NCBI GenBank assembly: GCA_003342815.1
Contig: PTEX01000147.1
Span: 1,039,794-1,103,793, forward strand
Length of the DNA stretch: 64,000 nucleotides
Direction of reading: 5' to 3'
Source of the DNA: Eudromia elegans
Taxonomy: Eukaryota; Chordata; Aves; Tinamiformes; Tinamidae
The notes below the pieces were generated by a model. The model worked only from the letters and a program-made list of their open reading frames with translations. It was not told where the DNA came from and did no database searches. Made by a program: the position numbers and the translations under genes. Positions 1 to 13,400 of the stretch are shown piece after piece; the stretch's first letter is position 1, and the number at the start of each line of letters is the position of its first letter.

Positions 1-38
<38 letters not shown>

Positions 39-82
39 CTTTTTTTTTTCTTTTTTTTTTTTTTTCTTTCTCTCTCTCTCTC
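1..82. repeat. T-rich / (CT)n low-complexity tract
   Basis: About 66 bases of nearly pure T with three single C interruptions, followed by TTTC and a short (CT)n run. It sits exactly at the window edge, so its full length is unknown. On the minus strand it reads as poly(A)/(GA)n. It may be a microsatellite or the end of a minus-strand insertion. Confidence 0.9.
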
Positions 83-1984
83 CGAAGGAATTCCTTTTTA
101 CCTCTAGTAGCTTTCTTGGCTTGCTTATCTGTAGTATGTTTTGGAGGAGTTCTGTTTGCCCCAGTGTGTTGATTTTTAAAAGCTTATTATAAAACATGTT
201 TGGATTAATTCACTGCTGCTCTTAGAAAATTATCAGCTATTGTGTTAATAATATTTTTCAGAACAGCAAGAACCCACACAGGTTGATCATTTCCTATTAA
301 TTTTACAGCTTAGAGTTCTTTAAGAAATACAAAAGTGGTTTTATATAGCTTGGAAAAAAATACAACAAAATTAGTTATTTGTTATTTCGCATGTCTGCCT
401 CTAAATAGAGCTGGCCTTTCAAAAGTAAAAATTAAATATCTTTGGACATACTAAAGGAAAAAAGAAATAGGAGGCATTGGTATCCTGCTAGATTTCTGGA
501 TGCAGAAATAAAGGGAAAATATTCTTCCTGAACTGCTTCCATTTTTTTTCCTCAAATTCTTACTTGAATTATTATTATTAACCAGACATGGTACTAATTA
601 GATATATGCAATCTTAATTTAAAAGTTAAAAGTAAATTTATGTTAATCCAAAGTACTGTTTTGTATTTACTAGACCCATGGAACTAAAAAATATTCCTGA
701 GATAGAATATATTTTTTTCAGCACACAATAAATTTAGACTTTAATTTTGAAATGGGGATGGTATCATGATTGTTTATGTAGCAATTTTTGTATTCACAAA
801 ATGTGGCCTAGGGAGACCTCTCATCAGAGCCTGGGTGCAGAAGTGTTAGCAGAGCCCTTGGGGGCAGTGTGTGAGGATGCAGCAGCCTGCAGTGCTCTTT
901 TATTGTCTGTCCTATGTATTTCATCTTTTAGAGCTTAATTCTAATAAAGATGTGATATATTGCAGTTTGGACGTAATAAGGATGATTATGATGTGCATTA
1001 GTGCTCTTAATTTTTTCTGTGGATGCAGTAATGAAAGCACAGCACTTCAGACGTTCCCTAAAGGTTGACATGTGGGTATTATAGAAATAGTGTTATTTGG
1101 TATAAATAGTTCCTTCAGAAAAATAAGAAAATGTGAAATGTCCATGTAAACTCTACATCCTTTGTGTTGCATGTGGTATATAGTAGCTAACGTACAGATT
1201 TTTTTTAATTTGGATCATATCTCTGTAAGCAGTATTCTCTCTAATATTAGTAGTGACCATAGAGTCATTTAAAGCTTATGAAAATAAGGGCCTGCGTGAG
1301 AGAAAAATTAATTCTCTCGATTCATTTAATTAAAAAAAAAAGAAAGGCCATAATATAAAAGGATGACCTCATTATAGCCTTTATCTGTTATAATTTGGGG
1401 AAAATGATCTGTCAGTGACTTGGGCTAACTCCTGTGCTGTTGATCTGAGATGCTAACCCTTATTTTAGTGAACATGACTGATAATACTTTTTATGTCAAG
1501 ACTGTGAACTGCTTCACAGCTTCTTAAAACACTTAAGAAAGAAAAGACTCATTCTTAGGCTCTCATGAGGAAAAAAATCAGTTTTGATTCTAAAATATTA
1601 TTAAATGCTTTAAAGAACAAAAGAAGTTTGAAAGGTGCATGATTAGATTTATTCTCCCAAACTCAGTGTTCAAAAACTTGGGAAAGCTTTTTCCCCTCAG
1701 GAAAGCTTCATGGTGGCATAGCAATGTTACCGTTGGAAAATGAGCCTTACTCATTTTTCAGCATAATAAAGACTTAGAAAGGTTGTTTCTGATAAAGCTG
1801 TCAGCGTGGAATAACCCCCAGCATCCTCAAGTCCTAGGCGTAGTTGGTGTAGGGTGTGGGTTCCCCCTCCCCCCCCAGCCTAGTTCTTAATTCAGACCTG
1901 TATTTTTATCATTATCACAGTGACGTCAACATAATTATCCCATCTTTAAGTGAAGGGAAACTGTGTCCAAATATTGTCATGATA

Positions 1985-2006
1985 ATATATATATATATAT
2001 ACACAC
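1985..2006. repeat. (AT)n/(AC)n microsatellite
   Basis: A short alternating AT run that passes into ACACAC. It lies 140 bases before the exon acceptor at 2148. Confidence 0.8.
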
Positions 2007-2148
2007 CCTGTTCAAGAATAGTTACAATATCCCCTCTTCACCTTTTTGTCCTCCATAACCTTATGTATTCTGAATATCTCATTGAATAAAATGAATTTGA
2101 TAATGCCTACATAGATCTAAAATTTTGGGTGACTTTTGTCTTTTCTAG

Positions 2149-2223
2149 GCTTATTCTGTCTATGATGAAGATATTGGCTATTGCCAGGGACAGTCTTTCC
2201 TCGCAGCTGTGTTACTTCTTCAC
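2149..2223 (+). CDS. RABGAP1L: RABGAP1L coding exon: TBC domain, glutamine-finger exon
   Basis: 75 bp, 25 codons, phase 0 at both ends. The acceptor is TTTTCTAG and the donor CAC|GTGAGT. It starts AYSVYDED and contains IGYCQGQSF (residues 9-17 of the exon). In TBC Rab GAPs the YxQ motif supplies the glutamine finger, which together with an arginine from an upstream motif completes the dual-finger active site that speeds GTP hydrolysis by the Rab. Both Tyr and Gln are intact here. The exon ends in the hydrophobic helix AAVLLLH. The next exon at 4931 continues in frame with MPEEQAF. The wording matches RABGAP1L and is also nearly shared with RABGAP1. Confidence 0.96.
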
Positions 2224-4930
2224 GTGAGTTAACTGCAAAATGAAAGCAAATTTATTTTGAAACCAAAGCAGCTTTAAAAACAGTAGTGCTGTAGCATACT
2301 GTTTGACAGGAACTGTTTTGTTTGTTTGTGTTCATAATCTTTTGTTACTTGTTGGCAAATAGTGTTTAAAAGGTTTCTATCACTGAATGTATGTTTCATC
2401 TGTCTAGGCAAAATCCATTAATTCAAGATTCATAGGGGGTTTTAGTAAATGAGGTAATTTGTTTTATAATGTTCAAGTTTTTGACAATATCTTAAAAAAA
2501 AAAACCTAAGTAATTTTATTCCTAAACCTGAAATTGTCTTGTTATATGTTACTGTTTGCATTTCATTTGATTCTCATCTAGGTAAACTTCCATTGCCTTT
2601 ATGAGGAATTCACCTTTGGGAGATATTCTCAGGGCAGCTAACCAGAAAAGAGTCTTACAAGTTTTCAATGACAGTTTTTCTCCTAGAGACATTTTATGAA
2701 ATAATTTGAATGAAAACTTAATTTGAACTGTATTTTAGTCTGTAACCAAAAATTGTAATAACTTTGATCTTTTACTTCATAATACATGTCAGAGTATGTG
2801 CTGTGTGCACAGATAGAAAAATGTGTATTTTTTTATAATCACAATCTACTTAAGTTCTGTGATATGTCACATGATAAGCTGTAAGATGCAAGTTGTATGA
2901 GTATTGTGAAGAATATTGGGAAGGGGTTGGAATATAAATCCCCACCACTCCTGCTTATGCTGTTGCTTGCTTTCTCTGACAGGCTTTAATAAATTATTAG
3001 TCATGACTGGAATCATTTCATATTGTGGTTCTGTATAGGAGTGCTGGGGATATACATATATATTGCGTATATAGTTCCCACAAAAGCAAATTCAGGTAAT
3101 TTTAACTGTAAGTCGTAGTTGCTAGAGAGATCTGGGTCATCTTTCAGGTATAATGAGCACGTTACCATGTTACAGAAAAGCTTTAGATTCTTCAAGATAA
3201 ATGTGAAATTAGTCACATTGTAGTCCTATATATAGTGAAAATGAAAATATCTATACATTTTGTTTTTCAAATAAAATTTATCTAAAGACTTTTTAGCTTC
3301 CACTTGAAGAATAATCCTTTTCAGAGTTGCTTAGAAATAAATAGATGTTACATTTTTAATATCTGACTGATATTTTGACTTCTCTCATGTAGTCATACGC
3401 TTTCTTTGCTAAAGAGACTCGCCTTCGTTTCTAGCATTTCTGGAGTCAGAAGAAATTGTCCTGTACAGAAAGAATACTAACTGGCAGTTACCCTCTCTTT
3501 AATAGAACATTTATAACATTACTTTTCCTGTTAGGATTTAAAAAAAAAAATCAGCTTGTTTTAGAGCAAATTTAGGCTTTTTGGTCAGCATGAAGCTGTT
3601 TTTTCCTTTAACTTTGTCAGCAGTCTTTATATGCTGTCAGTGGGGATCATTCTATCCAGCTAGAATTGTGATAAAGAGATCTGAGATTCACAAGAGCTCA
3701 GTCTAGGTGCATTTAGTGCATTCAGATCACTTGCAGTGAATCTGGCATTTCCTAATGGTAGCTGGTTGCTTTTATATATGCTGTCTGAAAATGAAAGCAT
3801 CTGCTTCAACTGTGGCCCTGGAGACAGAATACAATCATAGTCTAAACCATAAAAGATGAAGCCCTGGAGGTGGATATCAAGCAACTAAAAATCTCTTTGA
3901 AGAAAATACTGAGCTTTTATCTATTGCTGATATTTGCTGAGAGGTTGGCGAGGGTGTGAATGAAGGGATATACTAAAAGGTCAAGAGTTATTGCTCTTGA
4001 TATTGGGTAATTGTTTTCAGTTGTAGCAATCTGGTACCTGCAAAAGGAGAATTTTTTTTGAGTGTCCGATGACCTGATTTGGGATCTGCAGTGACTCAGC
4101 TTATGCATATCTTACTATTATGTTACCTTCAGGCGGGGGAGAGTGGGGAGATATCAAACAAGTGGAAGTTAGATGATACAAGTATTCATACAGATTCAGC
4201 TTTCAATGAACTCAAACCAATGAACAGGATTTTAGATGGTTCACCTGGTTTGTCCATTAGTGTGATTGCTGTAACTCTGTTGGAAAAGGAGTTTTGGTCA
4301 AGGTGAAATATGGTGATTATAGACATACGGCTTCTGAAAAGGCCACAGTGTCAATGGGTGAAATCTGCCCTCCTGGTTTCATGATGGAGTTTTGAAAGCA
4401 AACTCTATTCCTGCATCTCCCTGGGGAAGCCTGACTTCTGAGCATTTGCCTGCCTTGGGTTTAGATCAAAGTAAATAGCAATTATTCTCAATAAGGGACA
4501 GTTATTCTTCAGTGTTCTCTAATGCTTTTCCCAGTTAACCAAGTCTCTCTCAGTAGAAATCTCTACTGTTTATTTTGTAATTGTTCCTGTAGATAAGAAT
4601 TGAGTATTTCTGCATACTGGCAAAAGTGACATGCAAGTGACAGTTGTGCAGTTAGAGCCATGTCTGCATATATGGATCTATACTCTGATCTCACTTTTTC
4701 TTCAATGAATCTCTTAGAGCCAGATCAAGGTGCTCCTCGAGGAGGATATTTCCCTTGAGATTATAGTTGCTTAATTCTAAATACTGAGTGGCACACTAAA
4801 CATTTTAATATAACCCTGGTTTAGAATCCATCCTAAGTGATTTAAATGTGGATATATGGGAGGATTTGTGTAAGAACCTTCCAAGCTCAGCTTAGTTTTT
4901 AAAATTATATTTGTGTATTTTTCCAAACAG
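2224..4930 (+). other. Intron, 2.7 kb
   Basis: AT-rich intronic sequence between the glutamine-finger exon and the next TBC exon. I see no recognisable repeat or coding exon. Scattered short A or T runs occur, for example at 2493-2504 and 3541-3550. Short open frames on both strands have no recognisable similarity. Confidence 0.85.
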
Positions 4931-5056
4931 ATGCCAGAAGAACAAGCATTCTGTGTATTAGTGAAAATAATGTATGACTACGGCTTGAGGGACCTCTACC
5001 GAAATAATTTTGAAGATCTCCATTGCAAATTTTTCCAGCTGGAGAAGTTGATGCAG
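4931..5056 (+). CDS. RABGAP1L: RABGAP1L coding exon: TBC domain, middle helices
   Basis: 126 bp, 42 codons, phase 0 at both ends. The acceptor is TTTTTCCAAACAG and the donor CAG|GTGGGA. It begins MPEEQAFCVLVKIM and runs through YDYGLRDLYRNNFEDL to end at QLEKLMQ. This is the central helical part of the TBC domain, directly after the glutamine finger, and it packs against the Rab. From memory it differs from the human protein only by conservative changes, such as Arg for Lys in DLYRNN and Phe for Tyr in CKFFQ. The Met at the start is internal and not an initiator. The minus strand carries a 95-codon open frame across the exon, which is only a shadow. Confidence 0.96.
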
Positions 5057-6485
5057 GTGGGACCAGGTTACAAAATTCTTGTACTTTCATAAACTGAAAT
5101 ACTAGTGTGGTAAAGAGGCTAAAGCTTTTTTTCCATAGTCCATCTGACAATAAAAGGCTTATCATTTTAGAGGTGTAGATGTACCAGAACATTGATAAAT
5201 CAGCCCTCTTTGCAGAGAAGTGTAGTATCTAAATCCAAACATTGTGAGTCAATTTTATTTCCATTTTCTTTTGGCTTTCAAGTACAAAGTCTCACTGCTA
5301 ATCTTTGTGTCCAAGCAGAGTAGGAATGTTTGTTTTTCTTTTTCCTGTCTCTACTTGCTTATTTTCTCTCTCCTCCATTTTGTGATGTTGCCTAGGAGAA
5401 TTTCTGTGGTCCTGTAAGGTCAGGGAATCTTTGGGACTGCCACTACCCATGCCCTGCTTTCTGTGGCCTGTAGTGGTGGTTAAGAGGTCAGGCAAATCAG
5501 GACATGCTGCTGATTATGGAATACAAATTGAGGATTGGATCATTTTGTAGATTCTACTGTGATCTGAATACTTTGCTGCTTTTTCTCAGATGGAATTATT
5601 TGATATCCAGTCATAAATGAATTATTGCAAGTTGTTGTTTTGACTATTGAGCAGTTTTTAAAGAGTCCATTGTAAGCTTTGACCTGTTTTTCTGTTATTG
5701 TGAAAAAAAAAACAGTGAAAGCTAGGTCTTTGGGTCAGCTGCCCGCAACACAAAGGCAATCATATTTCCTTCCATGAGATTTATCAAAAACAACCAAATT
5801 ATCCATAGATCACAGTTGTTAGTTTATGCATATTTTCTGCAGAGCAAGTAGAATACTAATTCATTCGATATTTTGCTTCGGTACGCAATCTCTTCAATAC
5901 TTAAACTACATACCTTTACAAAGGTATTTATTTAGTAACTGAAGAAATGTATGTTCTTGGTGTGCACTAGAATTTCCAGCTAAGTTTAAACTTAGTTAGC
6001 TTTAAAGTTAGAGTTTACATTGCTCATCTATGTCTAGCTAGAAAAATTATTTCATGCAGTTCTGAAAGTTAGAAAGTGCTATGGTGTGTTATGGCCTCCA
6101 GACTGAACTCCTTGTTCCAAAATTCAGCAGAAGCACTTACAAAAAGCCACAATTAAGGAATAATTTTTAAAAATATGCACCAAGCATGACACAAAAGATT
6201 TCACAAATACTCTGCCTTTCCTCTGTTTTAAGATTTAGCAGTTTTGTAGTTTCTCCCTGTAATCTTACTGTACCTTCTCTAAAACAGAATTTTTAGTGGC
6301 TATCTCGGAAATCACGGACACTGAAATTTATGGAGTAACAGACTACTTCTGCTCAGAAGTGGCCAAGGTTTCATTTTGTTCTGTTCTTCAGTGTTTAACA
6401 ACCTGATACTTGCTGACAATGTTTATTATAAAACTCAGAAGATTAATGAGTGATACTGAAGCATTTGTGTTTTTCTTTACCGTAG
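5057..6485 (+). other. Intron, 1.4 kb
   Basis: Intronic, AT-rich. I see no transposon or RNA gene. A 10-base A run at 5702-5711 is the only notable simple sequence. It ends with a pyrimidine tract and TTTACCGTAG acceptor at 6485. Confidence 0.85.
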
Positions 6486-6629
6486 GAACAGTTGCCTGAC
6501 TTGTACAGCCATTTCTTGGACCTGAATTTGGAAGCTCATATGTATGCATCCCAGTGGTTTCTCACTCTTTTCACTGCCAAGTTTCCACTCTGCATGGTCT
6601 TCCACATCATTGACTTACTGCTTTCTGAG
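6486..6629 (+). CDS. RABGAP1L: RABGAP1L coding exon: TBC domain, C-terminal helices
   Basis: 144 bp, 48 codons, phase 0 at both ends. The acceptor is TTTACCGTAG and the donor GAG|GTACAA. It starts EQLPDLYSHFLDLNLEAH, continues with MYASQWFLTLFTAKFPL and ends at FHIIDLLLSE. The segment with SQWFLTLF and the FPL that follows is a hallmark of the TBC fold, close to the final helices that clamp the Rab. The reading frame is uninterrupted and joins exactly to 4931-5056 before and 18131-18172 after. The terminal Ser-Glu is Cys-Glu in the human protein as I remember it. Confidence 0.96.
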
Positions 6630-8302
6630 GTACAAATGTCACATACCTGAGTCAGAGAGACTTCCTCCCTCCACCCTAAGTGCTAGAAACTTTTCTCTCT
6701 TTGATTTAATTTTGTGGTTTAATTTGAAACAGTGTATAACAAAATTCTTTAGAAATGATATACAAATTGAAGAGATCTTGAGTGTAACACTGGTTTGGTT
6801 TTAAAATTAGTGTTCTAGACTGCCATATTGTTTGCTAGGGGATCTCCATAGGAATTTCCGGTGCACACATCAGTGCATTTAATTTGTTAAATAATTGATT
6901 CAAAATTAAGGATACTGATTTTTGAAGCTACCTTCTGCTCTGGCAAGTAGGCTCTTGATGGGAAAGCTCTAAACTGATTTTCCAATTCAGAATGTCTTAG
7001 GATGGGAAAGATATTTCAAGGAGCTTCATTAACTTGTTATCTCCAAGTACTCAGTGGGTGCCAAAAAGAGTAAAGGAGAAATGGTCTCATTTTTCCACCT
7101 AAACATGTTTTACTTTAGGCATACCTGAGCTCTCTTTCTTTCACAATTTTTTTATTATTTTAAGTAAGCAAATAAAGAAGGTTGCTTGGGATTTGTCAGT
7201 GGGTTTATTTTGAAGATAGAGTTGGCATGTAGATTTAATCTTTTGCTGTCAGTCCAGCATATTTCTTTTTTTGGTTCCTGATGTACAACTACTTTCAGAA
7301 ATGACCTTGATAAGAAAATGTTTTCCAAAAGTATAAAATATAATTTTATACTGGCAATGATTTCACTAGCAGTATTATTGCATCCTGTGTGAAGCTCTTG
7401 TGCTTTTTATTATATTAAGCTTGATGATAAAATATGTTGACGAAATCTTTTATTCACGGCTAATCCAGGTTTAATATTTCAAATGAAAAAAAGCAGCAAC
7501 TCTTAAAACATTTGTATTCATGTCACACCTGTCAGTGTTTATCTCAGCATGTCTGAAGGCATTATTCTGGAAAAAAGGTGAAAGAGTTGGAGAGGAAAGT
7601 GAGAGCAAAATGAGAATTTGCTAGAGAAAGGAAAGCTTGCTAGCATTCCTGGAGGATAATCCCATAGTGCTAACAGGGAGCCTCTTTTACAGCAGCTAAA
7701 AATAAAGCAAAATGGCTAAGAAGAATGATTTTTAACTGAGCCTATGCATGTAGACCTCTTGAGAAACAGTGGGGCAAAATGTAGATATTACATAGTGGGG
7801 CAACAGTTTAGACCAGCAGAAAACAATTCTTAATTTTTCCAGAAATTGGCTAATCTGAAATAACACGCAGCTCTGAGAGCTTCTCAGGGGAGCGCAGATT
7901 AAAATTATATTTGAATAAAAACCTAGTTGACCCTTATCCGTGGAGGAGGAAGAAATCTAAAGGCACGTAGCACAGGCAGCATAAGAAAGTTCTTCAATGA
8001 GTTAATATTGGGTTTATGGGTTAACATTTTGTGGCACCCCAGAATTTCTGAAGGGGATTTCTGCCTCTAGTTCCTAAATGTGGATAATACATGTTGTTAT
8101 GGGGAATAATCATGTGGATGATGAGGGATAATCCGGGTTTTCTTGGTTGCTGTAGCCAGTCGGCCAGCTGGCCACACAGGGAGGTCTCCTTAGCGGGCAG
8201 AAGGTAGGTGGTGGGTCAGCCAGCCGGGCAGTGGGAAAACAGGGGGAATAATCCAACTGGGAGACATTTAATGCAGCTCACGGGTAAGCAATGTTGTTGC
8301 TT

Positions 8303-8336
8303 CCTTTTTTTTTTTTCTTTTTTTCTTTTTCTTTTC
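8303..8336. repeat. T-rich low-complexity tract
   Basis: About 30 T with scattered C, following CTTCC. A simple T-rich intronic tract with no transposon that I can see attached. Confidence 0.85.
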
Positions 8337-8567
8337 TGTTAATGAGGGGAGGAAGGCAATGCAGAGGATAGAGACCAGAAAATAGCGGTATGTATGCACA
8401 TGTGAGAGAGGATGGATTAACAAAAATGTTATTTAAAGGGAAAAGAGAGACTTGTGAAATAGGGAGAAAAATTGCAAGAAGGGGTGTTAAATAGATGATT
8501 TTGCTCTATGAGACTTTATTTTTGCTGAGAACGTTTTAAAATCTTACTAAAATGATTAATATGTGCT

Positions 8568-8600
8568 AAATACTAATCATTACTAAAATGATTAGTATTT
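8568..8600. repeat. AT-rich inverted repeat (13-bp arms)
   Basis: AAATACTAATCAT at 8568-8580 is the exact reverse complement of ATGATTAGTATTT at 8588-8600, with a 7-base spacer. A 15-base direct repeat, TTACTAAAATGATTA, also occurs at 8544-8558 and 8580-8594. It could fold as a hairpin or arise from a small template-switch event. Confidence 0.8.
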
Positions 8601-8740
8601 TCAAGGTCTCTTCATCTTTCCCACATGAAACATCAGAAAGAACATTTTTTTCTCCAACTCATACTGATTTGGAAGTTGCTTCTGGAACTTGAATGACCTC
8701 TACGTTTTCTAGTCCTAATTATCCTAGTGTCTTGGTCTTA

Positions 8741-8770
8741 CCTTTCTTTCTTTCCTTCTTTCTTTTCCTC
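8741..8770. repeat. (CTTT)n imperfect microsatellite
   Basis: CCTTTCTTTCTTTCC followed by TTCTTTCTTTT, an imperfect tetranucleotide run. Confidence 0.8.
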
Positions 8771-10432
8771 CATGTACAGCTACTGAGGGTGTGATTCAAC
8801 TTCCATATTTCTAGTGGCCTTAAAACTTTGCTTTGGGAAAATACCTCTGGAGCTGGAGGAGAGAATCTGTCAGTAGGAAATAGTTTGGTGTTTGTTTTTC
8901 CTATGACAAAAACTTGACTATTTTGGACTTGCAGAGATATTCCATGGCAACAGGTCCCATATAAGGCTTAATTTGTAACTGCCTACCCATCATACAAACA
9001 AACCAACCAACTCCTCCATCCAGTGGACGGTTTTCCAGGAGTTACAGCAAACTGGATGCTCCTGAGCCTGGCTAAGTAGATGAAATTTAACATGTCAGCA
9101 TCATCAGGAGAGCTTTCTTCAAGGCTCCCTTCAGCTGCCTGCTTCAAATGCTTCATTAATCTCCTCCTCTTTTGCTATTTCTGTTGGCATTGAAGAACTA
9201 CTTTGTTGACGAGATTCAGGGCTGTATTTGGACTTGTCAGTCTTGTCGATCAACATGACGTTATTGAATTCTTTGAGAGCCTGCTGTGCTTTGCTGTTTC
9301 TTTTTACCAGTTTTAAAATTCTTTATTTAAAGTCCCCCTCAAAAATTGTGACTTATCTAGACAACATGTATGTGAATTAGAGATGCCCCTGGATAATGAT
9401 GCAGAAGACTGTGGAGTTACAATTTAGTTTTGTTTTGCATAAGATTAAGGCTTAAAATGTGTATTTGAAAAGTGATCTTAAATAGACATGAGAGAGTAAG
9501 TCAGTTGACAGGCAAACTGTAAGCATTTTATGATTTTTTTCATTAATCTTCCTGCTTAGAAAAGAAAATATTTAGAACAATATAGGCCAAATAACCAGAA
9601 CTTTAGAAGCGCAAGACTTGAGCTGTCATTCTAAACCTAAAATGCTGAGGCTCCATTGGTAACCTGCTTTTCCAGTTTGTGTGGCTGTTACTGCATGCAT
9701 TTTTTTGAGGATATAGAGTACCTAAGGATTGTATTTCTCCCCTTTAGAAGAGTGTATATAACACTACCACATGCTGCTTGTTTTGCACTGGTACAGATGT
9801 TTTTATATTTTAGTGTCAATAATCACATAGTCTTGTTAGAAAAGTTAGTAGTTTGACTAATGAGCTGCCGTTTTATGATCAAGACTGAATGGAAAGAGAT
9901 GCATCTGGCTCTCTTTCACTTCTCAAAGATATTTTATTGCTAATTTATCTGAAAATGAAGTGATATTACCTTTCCCAGGACCATAGAGCAGAACAAGGGA
10001 AGGCCTGCAAATTTAGACCTACCTACTGCCCTTCCCTGACCTTGATTTATGAAGTGTTGCACACAATTCTGTGTAAAATAACTTTCACAGTTCCTATTGA
10101 GAAACTGTCACTGATAATGGAGACTGATGAGTGTTTTTAAAAATCTTACAAGACGTGACTTGGTGCCTGTAAGTGGGCGCCTCTGGAGAGGTAAAATGTG
10201 GCCCTATGTTGGCTGGACGTGGTGGCTGGAGCACTGCAGCATAATGCAATAATGGCAGCATGGGAAGAATGATAATTATTGGCACTGGAGAGTTGATGGC
10301 TGTTTTAGGAACGTCTTGCTGAAAAATGGATGTGGCAGGAAACACTGAGCCGTGTGGGATCGCTCAGATGATGCGCCTGGCTGTCACTGTGTGTTAGTAC
10401 GAGCTCAGGAGCAGCTATCACAAAAGCTTGCC

Positions 10433-10449
10433 TTTTTTTTTTTTTTTTT
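10433..10449. repeat. Poly(T), 17 bases
   Basis: Uninterrupted T run following GCC. No flanking transposon recognised. Confidence 0.85.
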
Positions 10450-13400
10450 ATCTGTCACTGTCAAACACCTCTGTGATTCCATCAGGGGAGTTGAGCTGAA
10501 AAAGAGCAGATTAACATTTTAATTCGTTAAACTTCCTTAGGAATTGTCAGGGATGAGCCTGCTTCCTCTGTAAATCTATATTTAGATGAAATGTGAATTA
10601 AACTTGTGTACAGTTTTTTGTCATCTGTAGATCTGTAGAGGAAGAAAACCTGAACTTTTTGGAATTAACTGTCATCTGTCACATTTGTCTTTGTTAGTCC
10701 TTCATTGTCACATGTTTTAATAAATGGATTATACAATGTGAGACTGGACTTGCTAAAAATAAAATCTATTCTAGAAGAGTGACAGCGTATATTTATAAGC
10801 TGGACTTAAATTATAAGTAGATACAGATCTGTGCTGAAACTTCCTGCAGTATTTAATAATATTTACAAAACTTATGTCCATGTCATACTTGTGCGTTGGA
10901 AGAGTCTGGGCTTTTTTTTTTTCCCTTTTCTATGTATGCAGATGATCAGAATTTGTCATTTAGATTTTTTTTTTTCTTTTTATCCTGCCCCACAGTGCCT
11001 GGCCCTAGACACTTTAGAGAGCTATCTAGACACCTTAGGGGTTTGTCTCTCCTTTCCATAACCTTTATCTGCTGTGCTGTGGAAGGAGAGCAGAGTGGTT
11101 TTCTTTGAGACTATCACAGTAACTTTGAATTAAGTTAAGAAGGTGCTTGACAGTGAAAGAGAGTAAGTAGTTTCTGTAATGCTCCTGCTCCAGGTGCGAG
11201 AGAGCAGGATTTGAACATCTATGTCCAGCTGAGTGATGCTGGTTTGGTCAGGATTACTTTTCTGAAGGGAAAAGTGCAAGTGAACTAGTTTGCCTGAGAA
11301 CAGAAGCACTATATTGCTTCTCTTGCTGTATATACCAAAACCTTTATATGAACGTATTAGATGTCACTATTCTCAGTTCACTATGTCCATCATGTTTAAA
11401 AGACAACAGACAATAATCAGTAGTGCAGAAGGGGAGGACTATTTCTGTCTGAAATGTCATTACAGAGCTTCTCCCTATTACTTTTCCTAAAAAGACCACA
11501 AGAGATGTGCGATGTTATCAAAAATTAAAATAGATACGCATATACTCACCACATAAAATAGATGTGACTTCAAATATTGCTAGGCAAAGCAAAGCAGTTA
11601 AGGTGATGCAAACCACCATACAGAAATGTATGCAAAAACTTTTAGGTAGATAACTTTGGGAGTCAAAGTTAGCTTTATGCATGAAAAAGCATCTACTGGC
11701 ATGTCAGCTATTATCACGTTTTTCATTGCAAAATCCTGGGTGTGCAGTGCAGGTTAGCTCAGGTTTCTGGTCCTAAATTTTATGGTTTCATGTATTTAGA
11801 AGAGTTATTTAAGGCCATGCTAAAAGTAATTTCAGCTTAATTTGTCTTATAGCTGCAGCTTTATCTTACTGTCAGTTTTTCAGTATTGGACCAGAATTAA
11901 GCTAGGGAAAAAAGGAGATGTCATACGATTGCCTATTTGGTGGATGACCAACTTTTAACAGTGTTTGTGGGTGTTTGTTTAAATGAATTGGATTATGATG
12001 AATAAGAATTTTAAGTTATTTTCAAGCCAAAAGTCGTAAGTTATATTAGGCATTTGAACATGAACCTTGAATTGCCAGAGGAAAGGGTGGAGGTGCGTGA
12101 TACCCTGCTCAGCACTGCCGCGGGCACTGGGGAGCACACCGCTTCCTGACTGCTGCTAGAGCTCGTCGGAAGTTGAAGCAGCTCAGGTATGAAAGCGTTT
12201 TAGCAGAGCTCGTCCAAGAGCCTCCTGTAGTGCCGCAGGGTTTGACACAACGCTCCGCACCACGTTGTGCGGCTGTTCCTGTGAGCAGCCGTAATTTATA
12301 TGTCTTTTTTTTCCTAGTTGCAGCTTGTTTATCCCCAAAACACCCTTTGGCAGTTAAGGACAAGGCCAGTGATAAATGCTCAGCATGAGTAGAGGGAAAG
12401 CTGTTGGAGCAACCTGTGCTTCAGGATAACTTGTGTGAGCATAGGTAGCCTTTTGATGATGCTAATAAATGTTGTGGTCTGAGATGCAGGGGCTACTTCA
12501 GAAAATGCTTTTTAGATAGAGGTGCCGAGTTAGCCAAGCTGAGGAGCCTTGGTGAATGGCCTGGTGCAGGCTTCGCATGAGGGAGATGTCCTAGGCAGAG
12601 TCCTGCTAGGCCTCTGGGTTGGTTTCCTGCTATATTCCAGCTGCTTACTAGTTGATGCTCACTTGGTTGATTTTTCGAGGAATAGGTGTGTTTTGATAAC
12701 ATTTACTTAACACTAGTGCCACCTGCTGTATTTGAATAGCAGGGACTGGAACCCCCCAGCGATTGCCAAAGGAACCAGTTGCAAAGCAGAGGGAAGGGAG
12801 CATTGAGCAGCCAGAGCCCGCACTGACTCGGGGAGCGTTCTTAGAAAGATGAGGCCAGTCTGCCCCTGCTGGAACACCTGCTCTTACTTTGGAGTTGGCC
12901 TCTGAGGCCATCCTGTGTTTTCTCAACCACTCTTCCCCCTCAAACCACTACTGAGGTGAAGGCAGAGCGACATGGCTGTGGCCTCTGCCAGTATGGATTT
13001 GAGCTGGAAGACTTGACTTTATACAGAGATTTGAAGTGTCTTTTTCTTTCCTCATCATATACTTATACATATGTACATAAAAGGCCCGCCATAGGCCTGC
13101 ATCGTGTGCATTCAGGCCCTTTCTTTGTCCCCGTGTTAATCAGATATGGCAAGAGGGAGAGGAGGGTCTGAAAAGCTGCTGCTTTATACTCTGCAAAGCA
13201 AAAATGGCAGCAGCTGATGTGAATGGATGGCTTGGTCAAGCAGACAGAGTGTCGCTGTCCCATACCTGGCAGCTGTGGATTAAGAATGTAGCCCTGCAGA
13301 AATACCAAATACCCAGGAGCAATTTTATATGGGAAAATGACTTATTCTGTGGTTGCAATTATTATTGTCACAGAAGCTGAGGAGAACATATTCATCTCAG

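Larger units (their letters stand above)
1..2148 (+). other. Intron (partial) upstream of the first TBC exon in the window
   Basis: AT-rich intronic sequence with no coding exon that I can recognise. It opens with a T-rich tract (1-82) and holds a short (AT)n run at 1985-2000. It ends in a good acceptor, a pyrimidine-rich stretch followed by TTTTCTAG at 2141-2148. The preceding exon, which should carry the IxxDxxR arginine-finger motif of the TBC domain, must lie before base 1. Small open frames here have no recognisable similarity. Confidence 0.85.

Noticed and set aside
4905..5192. 95-codon minus-strand frame
   Set aside because: Shadow of the RABGAP1L exon at 4931-5056.
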